From: Owenia fusiformis
Lineage: Eukaryota; Annelida; Polychaeta; Sabellida; Oweniidae
DNA length: 64,000 nucleotides
NCBI GenBank assembly: GCA_903813345.2
Contig: CAIIXF020000003.1
Coordinates: forward strand, 28,475,248 to 28,539,247
Direction: 5' to 3'
In this document: positions 1 through 10,880 of the stretch, piece by piece
Numbering within the stretch: the stretch's first letter is position 1
Layout: each line of letters begins with the position of its first letter
Position numbers and translations under genes: made by a program
The notes under the pieces: generated by a model
Told to the model about the DNA's origin: nothing
The model's input: only the letters and a program-made list of their open reading frames with translations
Databases searched by the model: none

Positions 1-218
1 GACAAAACCAAGTTTTTTATCCCATCTCTAATGCAATTTGTTATGTGGAAAATTGATACACCAATATATGAAACACCCCCTTACAGGTACATTAAATGTA
101 AGTCTGTCATATAAATTAGCGTGGTTCTACTTTCTAATGTGACATACTGTACTTCATTCAAATGGGGCAGTATGTACATCATTGAGTCATTCAAATATGA
201 CAATACATATATGTAACT

Positions 219-610
219 CCCATTGATAACAGACTTTGTATATGTGGGACAGGCTCAATTGAAGATGAAAGACACATTCTTTTATCTTGCAATATGTATG
301 AACAACAAAGGCAAGAACTTATAAACAAAATGAATATTTTATATAGTGACTTTAATCAGTGCAATAATCTAGTTCAATATGCTCTCATTATGAACTCCAA
401 CCTACATAGGACTTTAGCCAATACATTGATTAATATAATGAAACACAGAAGAACATTAATATTTTAATATGGCTAAACTGATTATATTTTAAACACCATT
501 TTAAAAATTGAATTTTAATGTACTACATTTTATAGTCTCTCCTAAGCCGTCAACGGCTTGATGTCCAGGAGACATGTGAGACTTTAATAAACAAATATAC
601 TACTACTACA
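219..610 (+). mobile_element. LINE (non-LTR retrotransposon) 3' fragment
   Basis: Bases 219-467 translate to the C-terminal tail of a non-LTR reverse transcriptase. The pattern RLCICGTGSIEDERHILLSC (C-x-C, then H-x4-C) is typical of this tail and is followed by a stop at 465-467. A short 3' UTR then ends in a TAC-type simple repeat (about 598-610). The element is strongly 5' truncated, which is usual for target-primed insertion. It is not expected to be active. Confidence 0.75.
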
Positions 611-814
611 TATAGGTACTTCATTCAAATGTGACAATTAGTGCTTCATTTAAATGTGATAGGATATCAAATCTGACATGACACTACACATTTCATTCTA
701 TGCCACAATAGATATTTCTTCCAAATGTGACAACATTTACTTCATTCTTCACAGACATATGTACTTAATTCAAATGTGACAGCAAGCACTTTACTCAAAT
801 GTGACAATAGCCAC

Positions 815-820
815 TTTATT
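815..820 (-). promoter_or_regulatory. Candidate polyadenylation signal for esterase-like copy 1
   Basis: AATAAA on the minus strand lies about 185 bases past the stop codon at 1003-1005. The placement is plausible but it is unverified and rests on the hexamer alone. Confidence 0.3.
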
Positions 821-873
821 TGATGTGACAGTAGGTTCTTCATTCTACATGACAGTAGGTACTATATTCAAAC

Positions 874-953
874 ATAGATTAACATTTGTGAGAAGTTCAA
901 GTAATTCATGATAATTTGAAACATGGCCTTATTTAGACCCTGTGTGTAATGTG
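874..953 (-). pseudogene. Duplicated fragment of esterase-like exon 4
   Basis: The minus strand reads SYDGTHYTQGLNKAMFQIIM followed by NYLNFSQM. This is a near copy of the C-terminal 28 residues of the gene that ends at 1003. It carries the DGTH motif but has no catalytic serine exon, no splice site and no upstream coding sequence. It is a local tandem duplication of the last 80-90 bases of exon 4. Confidence 0.75.
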
Positions 954-1002
954 TCCCATCATAGCTAATACATGGCAATAGGTACTATATTCAAATATAG
1001 TA

Positions 1003-1436
1003 TCACATTTGTGAGTAGTTCAGATAATTCATGATAATTTGAAACATGGCCTCATTCAGTCCCTGTGTGTAATGTGTCCCATCATAGCTAATTAAATGTT
1101 TCACAAGCATTTGAGGATTTAAGTAAGTCAACCTCACGTTATTATCCATAACATACTTTTTCATATTGATCGTAAAATCCATTGTTGGGCCCTTTTGTTG
1201 TTTTTTATATCTTCTAGCTTTATGTAATCCAGGAGTGTAAGGTGGGAAAAAGATGATATAGAACTTCCTATCTGTGTATGTATTTTGTATATGTGTAAGT
1301 ATTGTCTTGATGAAAGTCTGTACTTTTCTTAGCTGTAGGCCTATGTGGAGGGCCATGTTCATAAGGAGGACAACGTCTCCTGGGTATGTTGTATTTAATA
1401 ACTCGAACAGATGTGCCTTTTCAGCTGGAGTTCCTT
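1003..1436 (-). CDS. Esterase-like copy 1, exon 4 (DGTH block)
   Basis: The acceptor is ATTTCAG. It encodes EGTPAEKAHLFELLNTTYPG through the DGTHY motif to a TGA stop. It is intact and 434 bases long, the same length as in the paralogue. Confidence 0.8.
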
Positions 1437-4289
1437 CTGAAATTAAAAGTCCTCAAATGAATTTTTAAGGTGAGGTACTTGGTACAATCAGTTTCATTTC
1501 AACGTTTCTGTCATGTTACATGAATCGCATTGATTTTTTAAAATCTTACATTTTACATTATAGAATTGTTAATTAAGGCCAGTTAAGACTTTGCAGACAG
1601 ATATGCCTGGTCAATACATTTTTTGTGGAGCTGGATAGATTCAACTCCACATGTATTATAAGTATCTAGGAAATCTGGTTTGCATGATGATTCCCCTGAA
1701 TGGTCTTACTGTACCTTCAACTTTTATTGATAGAGACCAATAGATATTCGTTGTGTTGCATACTTCAAATCCAGCAAGTTTTGTGTGGTACAAGCGATGT
1801 CCCCTCAAGTGGAAAATATCCTCACATTTATAGTTATCTGGACCTAGATAAAAGTGTGGTACTTTAAGGATAGTGTTCTCCTGATTTTGTGTAAAAATTG
1901 ACACAGGAAGGGAGCTCTCTGTTCAAGAAGAAATTTTCAAGATGGCCACTATTTATTAAAATATGTTTTGTTCAATGGGATTTGCTACTCTGTGGAGTTG
2001 CTATTTTCTAGTTCATTAGGTCTAAGAAAGGGATGAATGTCCATTTTGTTTTTTGAGGAAAAATTGATGATTTTTTAAAAATAGCAACTGAGTGTAATAA
2101 CATATTTTTAGGTGGAGAAAAGGAGTGTTGTATTCTGAAGAAAATATGGAAATAATCACTTGATCTCTACAAACTTTATATTGTACATACCATATTGATC
2201 TTGAGGTCTTATATCCAAGGGGGTTGTTCGTAAAGGTTCCATGATCTTCCATGCCCCTTCACATACACCCCTAGATAGTGAATCCCCCAGAGAATAGAAT
2301 AACGATATGTTTAAACGATGGAACATCAAACACATATCCTTAGGTGGAAATGTATGCAATGTTATATTATAGGGAGTCCATGTATGAAACTCTGGATGAA
2401 TTTTGGTCCTTTCATCCAGACATTTATCACATTTACAGTCCTCAATTGAGGCATTTGTGCATCTGCCTTTAATACAACATGGGTATTTTCCATGAGGGTC
2501 GCAAATTGTCGTGTATTTATTTCCCGGAAGTCTCCCGCAACCTCCTTTTGCATTAATTCTTTCCATTGTAATATTTTTTTCATGCCTCCATGTTGCTAGA
2601 TTTTCTTCCACAGCTTCTTCCTGTGATTGAGATACTTCTGCTGGGATCCATTTCCCCTCTGTTAATTTCTCCATAATTGAGTCATTTGGCTCTACGAGTA
2701 TTTCATTCTTTTGATCTATTAAAAGTAGTTCAATGCTGACTGCTATTTGGTCATGCTTATGTTCACACCCCATTATCAACACGTCGTACAAATGGAACTG
2801 GACGACGTGTTATTCACTCCAATTTTGTAAGTACTCACTTATTTCAAGGTTTTGACAGAATATGAGCTTTTCTTTCTCATAGACACATAGCCCATGCTAT
2901 GCGGAGATGTCTCGAGTATCGCAACGTCTCAACATTTTTTCTGAAAAAATTATAATTTTTCACAAAATCCATCATATTTCCGACATCTTGAGTTATTAAA
3001 TAATAGTGACTATCATTATACATCATCCAGACACTTCAGTTTGACTATTTAATTTAGTTAATCAAATTGTCATGCTTTCTAGAAGATATGAGAAGTTCTA
3101 GATTGTGTTCAGAAAAAAATGTTGACGTAGCGATACTAGACATCTTTGAGTAGCATGGACTATGTTTAAATGATAAAGAAAATGTCATATTCTGTCAAAA
3201 CCTCGAAATAAGTGATTACTACAAATTTGGCACAAGAACATGTCCAGTTCTGCTTGTTGAGAATGGGTGTGATGTTATAGAATTTCTATCAAAAATTGGA
3301 ATCAAGCCTTCATTTTCTTGAATTTTTATCTAACAGTACATGTAATTTTGAGTGTAACTTGTAAGGTTTCAAGACTACTTATGAAGAGTGCTGCCAGCTC
3401 TTTAAATTCTATTATTCATTTGCCACCTGTCATTTACATATATTAAAAATACATTTATTAAGTCAACATGCTTATAACCTTATTCCATATTTTAACCTTT
3501 TTTGTAAATCATGACCAATATAACATGTTCTACCCCAGAAGCCATTTTTAGAACCATCTTTACTTTAGATTGGCAGCAAGTCATTGTTCATGTAACAGTA
3601 ACAGTGCACTGAACATGTGACTGCGGGTTGGTAGGTGATATTTACTGTATACATGGTATTTAATCCGAGTGGTTAATTTGCTGAATGCTCAAATTTGATC
3701 ATTTTCCTAATTTTGATTTTCCTAATGACAAGAAACTTACGATTGGATAACATTATGAAGATAATATTCCGAACCTGGCAATAATTAGACAATTGGCAAA
3801 TTAAATGATTGGGCAAAATTACCACTTATACAGTATGTGAATGGTTATTGCTTGTCCTGACCTAAAACACTTACTTATTGATGTTTCGGGACACATCGTG
3901 TTCTGAGAATTTTTTTTAGAAGGAAAAAATGTGTTCCAAAATATGAATAAATGTCAGGGTTCGAAGAAGCAGTAACTATTTATGAAATAAGTAACTAATG
4001 TTTCCTTGATTTTTTGTCATAACTAGAAAGAGATGCATATTCTTGAAAATTGATTCAGGATTGTAACAAAAGTGAACTCCTGATCAAAACCCTTACCTGT
4101 ATCAAAACTCCTGTTGTTGACAGAATCTGATATATTTGCTTTCATTTTCATATTTTGAATTAAATTAAATAAATCATCATTGCCTCTACTAATGTAAAAT
4201 ATACACACTATTCCTGTTATGAAAAGTAAAAATGAAAACCAGAATTTTCCAAATGTCCATCCATTGTTCCAGTTTACTTGCAGCGACAT
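1003..4289 (-). CDS. SGNH/PC-esterase-like type II membrane protein, copy 1
   Basis: This is a four-exon gene: 4289-4097, 2715-2191, 1843-1715 and 1436-1003. The joined frame is open for 426 codons plus stop, and all introns are phase 1. Residues 16-33 are a single hydrophobic anchor after a short N-terminus, so a type II Golgi or surface protein is likely. A Cys-rich stretch (CDPHGKYPCC and later Cys pairs) precedes the block GDSLSR (Ser208), and DGTH (Asp401, His404) lies near the C-terminus. GDS and DxxH are the catalytic blocks of SGNH/GDSL and PC-esterase hydrolases, so an esterase or acyl-hydrolase on glycans is inferred. The substrate is unknown. A paralogue with the same four exons lies at 6430-9969. 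I cannot assign a named orthologue. An acyltransferase-type SGNH protein is the main alternative. Confidence 0.8.
1715..1843 (-). CDS. Esterase-like copy 1, exon 3
   Basis: A 129-base exon, phase 1 to phase 1, encoding GPDNYKCEDIFHLRGHRLYH and following residues. Acceptor TATCTAG and donor GAAG|GTACAG match the paralogue in both position and length. Confidence 0.75.
1920..2011 (+). mobile_element. Helitron-like 3' end fragment
   Basis: It contains an ATGGCC-type body stretch, then GTTCAATGGGATTTGCTACT, a small hairpin and the terminal CTAG at 2008-2011, followed by T. It lies in intron 2 of the esterase-like copy 1. It matches the right ends at 10,880 and 32,459. Confidence 0.7.
2191..2715 (-). 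CDS. Esterase-like copy 1, exon 2 (Cys-rich and GDS block)
   Basis: It carries the Cys-rich segment and the GDSLSR nucleophile motif and ends TATG|GTATGT in phase 1. The acceptor used by the paralogue (TTTCAG) is changed here to TTTTAA. The next AG, three bases downstream (AATAG|ATC), restores the same reading frame with one codon less, so I place the boundary there. Confidence 0.75.
2819..3230. mobile_element. Inverted-repeat (MITE-like) element
   Basis: The left end CACTTATTTCAAGGTTTTGA and the right end TCAAAACCTCGAAATAAGTG pair as inverted repeats. The pairing continues inward for over 100 bases (for example GATGTCTCGAGTATCGCAAC against its near complement). The element is in intron 1 of copy 1 and absent from the equivalent intron of copy 2, so it inserted after the duplication. 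No coding potential. Confidence 0.75.
4097..4289 (-). CDS. Esterase-like copy 1, exon 1 (membrane anchor)
   Basis: It starts at an ATG (4289-4287) and encodes MSLQVNWNNG followed by the hydrophobic anchor. The donor is ACAG|GTAAGG after phase 1. The same exon is conserved in the paralogue, which supports this start. Confidence 0.75.
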
Positions 4290-4424
4290 GTTGGTACTAG
4301 AGTTATCATATACCAGTTATTTTTCCCCACCTTCCAGTTAGAATTATTTTCCTGATTTTGTATAATTCATATTTAAATGAGTCATTGCCATCACTGGTCC
4401 CCTGGTTATAAAGGCATTGCATAG

Positions 4425-4813
4425 AATGGATGAACTTCAGTTTGAGGAAATTTTTATTTTCATTATTTTCACCAAGAGGAGGGTCTGATTTGTATCCAGA
4501 TATTTTACCCAGATGTTAATAGTAACATCCGGTTACTGAAAAATGAATATGTCATAAGTATATACCTCCAAGGGCTCCAATAATGCAGTGAGAAACCCTT
4601 CACTTAAGCAACCGGTATGTTAACCAAGGCATTATGAAATTCACCAACTTCTTGTTTGCTGATGTGAGGGAATCAGCCACATAGGTTGGCAAGGTGTGTC
4701 TGATTCCAGCCAATCTGAACAAACTATTTTGTATAACTGCACTGCATTATATAATCAATTTTGTTGGTGAAAATGATAAAAATAAAATTTTCTCCAACAG
4801 AAGTTCATCCATT
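4425..4813. mobile_element. Inverted-repeat (MITE-like) element upstream of copy 1
   Basis: The ends AATGGATGAACTT and AAGTTCATCCATT are exact inverted repeats, and near-complementary AT-rich sequence continues inward. Copy 2 lacks it. Outside this element I see no gene between 4,290 and 5,448. Bases about 4,826-5,130 are the paralogue of 10,135-11,095. Confidence 0.65.
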
Positions 4814-5448
4814 TTGGTATTTTGTTGCTTAGCCTCAAGTCTTGCTCTATAAAAAAGCCATGAATCGATTTGATTTTCTTATATTTAATGTCTGTCATTG
4901 GCCATCAATATTATCCTGATATTGAAAAGTGTACCATTGATACTATTCACATTTTTATCTATTCAGTAGCAAGACATTCCAGTAAGCTCATCTGCTTATA
5001 AGCATTTAAACAACAGTTAATCTGATACCTGTCATATCATTCTGTTCACTTTTCAAATCCTATGAATGAGAAAGAATGAAATTATGTGGTTATTTCATGA
5101 TTGCAACCATTTATCTAATCAAAATGATGAATTTAGCTTAGCATGTAATTCCTTAGTTTTGACGTACTTTACATTCTTTTTGTGTGAGGGCATTTATTAT
5201 TACATGTTAATATTAATATTTTATGCGTATGATTACACATTTCTGCCATGCCTGTTGGTAGCCATTTTGAGCTCATTTGTTTTGTTATTAACAGGGTCAA
5301 TAATGCCAAGTTCAGCCTAGGCCCTGTCATATGTATGCTAATTTTGCAAATTAAAATAAAGAAACCATAAAAACTAAAGCTGCGTTCATGAATGCAACTA
5401 CTGTGTACTGGCTAATGAGTAAATTGCAATTTAATGACCAACTCATTA

Positions 5449-5937
5449 TCCCACCGAACATTGTTCGAGGGGGATATAGCAAAGCAGTCTGTCCGTCCAT
5501 TCGTCCATCTGTCTGTTTGTCCGTCTGTTCAAATACTGTTTTGAAATACGGATTTGATTTAAAATTTTATAGGCTTATGCCTTATGGTGTAGGACCTCTT
5601 CTCGAGAAGGAATTTTCAAGCCACTCAATTCAAAATGGTGGCCATTTTTCATGAAAAATATAATCTTTGATAACTCAAATACTACGCTGTTGCTGTTTCA
5701 AAAAAATGTAATCTTTGGTTACTCAAATACCAGAACATGGATTTGGTTCAAATTGTATATGTTGATGCCCAGGGACATAGGATCCCTGCTTGAGAAGGGA
5801 TTTTACAAGATGGCTGCTAATTTTCAAAATGGCCATCATTTTTTGCAAAAGTAAGTTTTCTTTGATAACTCAAATACCATTTGACAGATTTGATGTAAAT
5901 TCTATATGCTGATGCCTAGAGACAAAGAAGCTCAGAG
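5449..5937 (+). mobile_element. Helitron-like element, 5' part
   Basis: It starts A|TCCCACCGAACATTGTTCGA and continues GGGGGATATAG, followed by a GTCCGTCC-like stretch. The body has three diverged internal repeats ending in AAATGG-rich motifs. It lacks the CTAG right end. Apparent open frames inside it are not genes. Confidence 0.65.
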
Positions 5938-6429
5938 ATGTACACAAGTACATGTACACAAGTGATTCACGAGCACAGATCTCTGTGTGCGAGTAGAGAA
6001 ATATGTTCGGGAGCTAGGAAATGGTGGTGCGTGAATTTCATGTTCGCAATGTGAGAACCGTGGTTCGAGTGCAAGGAACGTAGCTTGTGAGGTCAGAACT
6101 GATATTCGCTTTGGTGGAAGTCTGGGAGGCCTGAAAGAGTAAAAGAATAAAGATATTCTCAAGCTAACAAATACAAGCAGCAACCTTAAGATATCTGTCA
6201 GTCTGTCCAAGCAATAACTCATTTTGGACAACTTGGCTAAAAGGATGATATAAAGTCAGCTATCACTAAAAACTAATATCAATTTCAGAACAGCTGTTTC
6301 ACATCACTTGACAAAATTTTTTAAAATGACTGTGTAATAGATTTTCTTTCAAATGTGAAAATATTAACTTCATTCCACACAACAGTAGGCACTTCATTCA
6401 AATGTGACTTGCACTTTACAAATATAGTA
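5938..6429. other. Intergenic spacer downstream of esterase-like copy 2
   Basis: Bases about 6,135-6,215 are a dispersed repeat (AAAGAATAAAG...CAAGCTAACA) found again at about 14,233-14,305. Bases 6,345-6,420 hold the ATTCAAATGTGACA minisatellite unit. I see no gene here. Confidence 0.5.
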
Positions 6430-6863
6430 TCACATTTGTGAATAGTTCAGATAATTCATGATAATTTGAAACATGGCCTCATTCAGTCCCTGTGTGTAAT
6501 GTGTCCCATCATAACTAATTAAATGTTTCACAAGCATTTGAGGATTTAAGTAAGTCAACCTCACGTTATTATCCATTACATACTTTTTCATTATGTTTGT
6601 AAAATCCAACGTTGGGCCCTCCTGTTGTTTTTTATATCTCTTTGCTTTAAGCAATCCAGGAGTATAAGGTGGGAAAAAGATGATATAGAACTTCCTATCT
6701 GTGTATGTATTTTGTATATGTGTTAGTATTGTCTTGATGTAGGTCTGAACTTTGGTAAGATTTAGGCCTATGTGGATGGCCATGTTCATAAGGAGGACAA
6801 CGTCTCCTGGATATGTTGTATTTAATAACTCAGAGAGGTGTGCCTTTTCTGCTGGAGTCCCTT
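6430..6863 (-). CDS. Esterase-like copy 2, exon 4 (DGTH block)
   Basis: The acceptor is AATTTCAG|AAGGG. It encodes EGTPAEKAHLSELL through DGTHY to a TGA stop at 6432-6430. Confidence 0.85.
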
Positions 6864-9800
6864 CTGAAATTAAAAGTCCACAAATTAATATAAAGATCAC
6901 AAAGAAGTACAACTTTAGCTTACATTTTATTGCATTTTGTTCCCTCAGAAAGATGACATATTAACCCAGGATAAATCTCATATGTAATCCCTCATCTCTT
7001 TTATAGACAACAATAAAATAATTCAAGGGCAAACTCTCACCAGGATATTTTAGGTCATTGTACATGGTGAAATAATTTTCAGTATAATGTTTATTATGCC
7101 TGGCCAGTATATTTTTTTGGAGCTGGATAGATTCATCTCGACTTACAAGGTTTTAGTTGATTTAATTCAAAATGTGTTATAAGCACCTTGAAAATCAAAG
7201 ATTGGATAGACTAGTTTGTATGTTGAGTGCCCTGAATGGTCTTACTGTACCTTCAACTTTTATTGATAGAGACCAATAGATATTTGTTGTGTTGCATACT
7301 TCAAATCCAGCAAGTTTTGTGTGGTACAAGCAATCTCCCCTCAAGTGGAAGATGTCCTCACAGGTATAGTTATCTGGACCTAGAAGTAGATGAGAGTGAA
7401 GTAATTTTAGGTTACTTCATGTTATTTTTAAAAAATTCATTTTTTCAGTTATACTAATTTTGTCATTTTTATTGTATCTTAAAGAAGTGTAGGTGGCAGG
7501 GTCGAGGAGGGGCGTTTTTGTCATTTTTCTTTATTGTACATTTAGCACAAACAGATTTACAGATTGATTTGAAATTTTAGAACTATTTCTTTGGAATGAA
7601 ATTAGATTCAGAGCTTATTGGGTTAATTTTAAGGCAGCCTTTTTGAATTTTTAAACGTTATTTTTTTTATCTCACAACTTTTTTTGTGGCTGGTGTTTGA
7701 TGGTTGGTGTTTGGTGTCTGTAACAATGTCAAGGGGTAATCAGGCTATAACAAATGGCAGGTGGTGACATCTTGCTTGTTAATGCCTTGTTCTCTGTGTG
7801 CCTTGTTCTCATTTTCAAATGTGTACAAAAGTGTTATTTTTTGGGCTGGCAAGTTTTCACCTCATACTTTGCCGATTGCATTTTTACACTTCATTTTTTT
7901 TTTACTTCATGACATTGACACTAGGTGCTTATATTGATTAAAAAATATGTACTATGGGACCCCTACTTGATGACCTGATCCTTTTTGTACAAACGTTATA
8001 TATTTTACCTACCATAATGATCTTCAGGTCTTATATCCCAGGGGGTTGTTCGTAAAGGTTCCATGTTCTTCCATGGCGCTTCACATATACCCCTAGATAG
8101 TGAATCCCCCAGAGAATAGAATAATGATATGTTTAAACGATGGAATATCAAACATATATCCTCTGGTGGAAATGTATGCAATGTAATATTATAGGGAGTC
8201 CATGTATGAAACTCTGGATGGATTTTGGTCCTTTCATCCAGACATTTATCACATTTACAGTCCTCAATAGAGGCCTTTGCACATCTCCCTTTAAAACAAC
8301 ATGGGTATTTTCCATGAGGATCACAAATTGTTGTGTATTTCCTTCCCATAAGTCTCCCACAACCTCCTCTTGCACTTATTGTTTGCATTTCAATATTTTT
8401 ATCACGCCTCAATGATGCTAGAGTTTCTTCTACAGCTTCTTCATATGATTGAGATACTTCTTTAGGGATCCATTCTCCTTCTGTTAATTTCTCCATTAAC
8501 GAGTGATTTGGCTGTACTAGTACTCCATTACCCTGATCTACTGAAAGCAGTACAATGCTGACTATGTTATTTGGTCATGCTTATGTTATTGAATGCCTAT
8601 CGAAAATATCCTAGATGCGAGTAGAAATAATCTTGATTTACGTCATTAAAAATTCAAAATTCAGTCAAACTGATGTCATATTTGAAATCTACATGTAAAA
8701 TCACATCTGAAAATATGGTTTTGAAAAGAGTTTATCAACTTTGAAAATTTAATTTTCTTTGAAAATGTGACTTCTAGGTCGCGGAGATTCCCCATAGTCC
8801 CCATGTTGTAAAATCACAAAAAATGGAAATATCTCTTCCTGTGTTGGGCAGATAATATTTTCTTTTACTGGACATATTTTAATTTGTATATATAACTATC
8901 AGATACATAAGGGTAATATGAAATGTGAACCACTAAAACTGATGAATATTCAAGTTTAAGGGAATTTTGTAATACCCTGCCATGTTATTTCCCCCGAATC
9001 AGCCACCTGGTGGCGAAACTGGTTACTACCTACTCGCATCTGAGTAATTGGAATCAGGTCTTCATTTTTTTGAAATTCTATGGAGAACAATGTGATTTTG
9101 AGTGTAACTATGTAAGGTTTCAAGAGTACTTTTGAAGAGTGCTGGCAGGCTCTGTAACTTTATTATTCAGTTGCCACTATCCATATTTCTTGAAAATACC
9201 ATTATTAACTCAACATGCCTGTTTCCATTCTATTTCCATTCTTATTTCCCCTTTTGGATTTTTTAGCATGATCAAGATAACATTTTCTATCCCAGTGTCC
9301 ATTTTTAGAACCATTGTTACTTTTGATTGGCTCTGTGAGTTATTGTTCATTTAACAGTGAACAATGGTTCTGAACATCTTATTGTTAAAGTCAGACTGCA
9401 CTTTCTACCAGTTTGATGACCATGTGCTTTTTTCAGATGAACATAACTCATTCCAAACACAGTCTTAATCTTTCATTTTTGCACAAAAGGTGCTTTTGTA
9501 TATCCAGATTAATAATTGAGTCTTAATTTTTAGGATTATAGAATGTATGAATTACTAGAAAATTGAGTGGTCTTCTATTTTCTTAATTGCAAAAAATCTC
9601 ATCATGCAGATTTGCCTTAAAAGCCATAGAAAGGAACATGGTGCGTCTCAAAATCTGAATAAGTGTTTTATGTTGACAAACAGCAAATATTCATTAAATA
9701 AGTAAACGATGGTTCTTTATTTTTTGGCCTTATTAGAAAAAGATGAATGTCCTTGTACAAAAAATGGACTCCTGATCAAAACCCTTACCTGTGTCAAAAC

Positions 9801-9969
9801 TCCTGTTGTTGATAGATGCATTCATTTTGATATATAGATTTAAAATAAATAAATCATCATTGCTTCTAATAATGTAAAATACACACAGAATTCCTGTAAT
9901 GAAAAGTAAAAATGAAAGCCAGTATTTTTGAAATGTCAGTCCATTATTCCAATTTACTTGCAGCGACAT
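6430..9969 (-). CDS. SGNH/PC-esterase-like type II membrane protein, copy 2
   Basis: Tandem paralogue of the gene at 1003-4289. Exons are 9969-9789, 8540-8013, 7379-7251 and 6863-6430, all phase 1 junctions, joining to 423 codons plus stop. It has the same order: N-terminal anchor (LSFLLFITGILCVFYI), Cys-rich segment (CDPHGKYPCC), GDSLSRG nucleophile block and DGTHY near the C-terminus. The reading frame has no breaks, so it is probably functional. The stalk after the anchor is a few codons shorter than in copy 1. Both copies face the same way, opposite to CEP192. Function as a membrane-bound hydrolase of O-acyl groups is inferred from the motifs only. Confidence 0.8.
7251..7379 (-). CDS. Esterase-like copy 2, exon 3
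   Basis: The acceptor is CTTCTAG|GTCCAG and the donor GAAG|GTACAG. It is 129 bases, phase 1 to 1, and encodes GPDNYTCEDIFHLRGDCLYH and onward. Confidence 0.8.
7672..7790. repeat. Dispersed 'TGTAACAA...GGTGACAT' repeat fragment
   Basis: It carries the motif set TTGTGGCTGGTGTTTG, TGTCTGTAACAA, GGTGGTGACAT and AATGCCTTGTT. At least six more copies occur in the right third of the window (55.5, 57.2, 57.7, 58.2, 59.5 and 61.2 kb). Confidence 0.6.
8013..8540 (-). CDS. Esterase-like copy 2, exon 2 (Cys-rich and GDS block)
   Basis: The acceptor is GCTTTCAG|TAGATC, and the donor is TATG|GTAGGT in phase 1. It encodes VDQGNGVLVQPNHSLMEK through GDSLSRGICE to EDHY. It is 528 bases, one codon longer than copy 1 because of the acceptor difference. 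Confidence 0.8.
8612..9042. mobile_element. MITE-like element private to copy 2
   Basis: It is bounded by AGATGCGAGTAG (8613) and CTACTCGCATCT (9041), exact inverted repeats. The left 350 bases resemble about 25,960-26,300. It lies in intron 1 of copy 2 and copy 1 lacks it. Confidence 0.6.
9789..9969 (-). CDS. Esterase-like copy 2, exon 1 (membrane anchor)
   Basis: ATG at 9969-9967. It encodes MSLQVNWNNGLTFQKYW and the anchor, and ends CACAG|GTAAGG in phase 1. Confidence 0.75.
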
Positions 9970-10189
9970 ATCGATGCTTGAAATATCACATAGGTTATTT
10001 TTCTTTAATTTTTCAGTTAGAATTATTTTCGTTTTAATAGTTCATAATTTAGTTTCAATAACCACGATGACTTTATTTTCACCCTTATTCAATTCAATTA
10101 AGAATGACTTGGTAATGTTTCGGTAAGGTCAATGTTGCTTAGCCTCAGGCCTTGTTCTCTAAAAAGACATAAATCGAGTTTACTTTTTA

Positions 10190-10880
10190 TCCCAACGAAC
10201 GAAGTTCAGTTGGGATATAGTGAAGCCCTCTGTCCGTCTGTCCGTCAGTCAGTCAGTCAGTCAGTCAGTCAGTCAGTGAGTCAGTCAGTGAGTCAGTCAG
10301 TCCATCCATCTGTCCTGAAGATAACTTGAATACTATTTGACAGATTTTTCTTCATATTTGGTGGAAAGATGTATATTGGTGAATTGTTTTTCGCAAAAAC
10401 TGAATGCCTTGAATGACCCCGTGAAAAACAGGAATTTGCATTAATTTTGAGATGTTTTTGAAGTATAGCTTTATTATACTCAAATGAAAGGCAATTTAGA
10501 GTAGATTGCAAATATTGTATTGTTTTTCTGATTCGGGCCTTGTAAAATTCAAAATGGCCTTCTAATGTAGGATTTTGCAATTATTTTTTGATCTCTAAGT
10601 ATGGCTATATTATACTCAAATTGAAGAAATTTCAGAGTAGATCACAATTATAGTATTGTTTTTCTAATTTGTGCCTCAGAAAATTCAAAATGGCTGCCTA
10701 GAGCACAAATTCGCCATTACTCAGAGTTATCTTGAAAGTATGGTAAAATGACACGACAATGATCTCAAATATTTATTGAAGGGAAGAGTAGATGGTAAAT
10801 ATTACATTGTGACTGTACAGATTCATGATTTATAAAGTGTTCGTTGGGATTTGCTACTCCGTGGAGTTGCCGTTTTCTAG
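10190..10880 (+). mobile_element. Helitron-like non-autonomous element, complete
   Basis: It starts A|TCCCAACGAACGAAGTTC and contains a (CAGT)n run at about 10,240-10,305. It ends GTTCGTTGGGATTTG, then the hairpin GCTACTCC-GT-GGAGTTGC, then GTTTTCTAG|T. The TC start, 3' hairpin, CTAG end and A/T target with no target duplication are the Helitron hallmarks. The empty site is visible in the paralogous block at about 4,880 in copy 1. No Rep/helicase is encoded. Confidence 0.8.

Larger units (their letters stand above)
104..870. repeat. Degenerate minisatellite, split by a LINE 3' end
   Basis: A loose repeat built on a unit like TACTTCATTCAAATGTGACA recurs from about 110 to 218 and from about 610 to 870. 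The LINE fragment at 219-610 interrupts it. The same motif reappears just downstream of the second esterase-like gene (about 6,345-6,420), so it belongs to the duplicated block. No coding potential is seen in bases 1-218 or 610-870. Confidence 0.6.

Noticed and set aside
10240-10310. (CAGT)n and GTCCGTCC runs as coding repeats (SVSQSVSQ)
   Set aside because: They are simple repeats inside Helitron-like elements.
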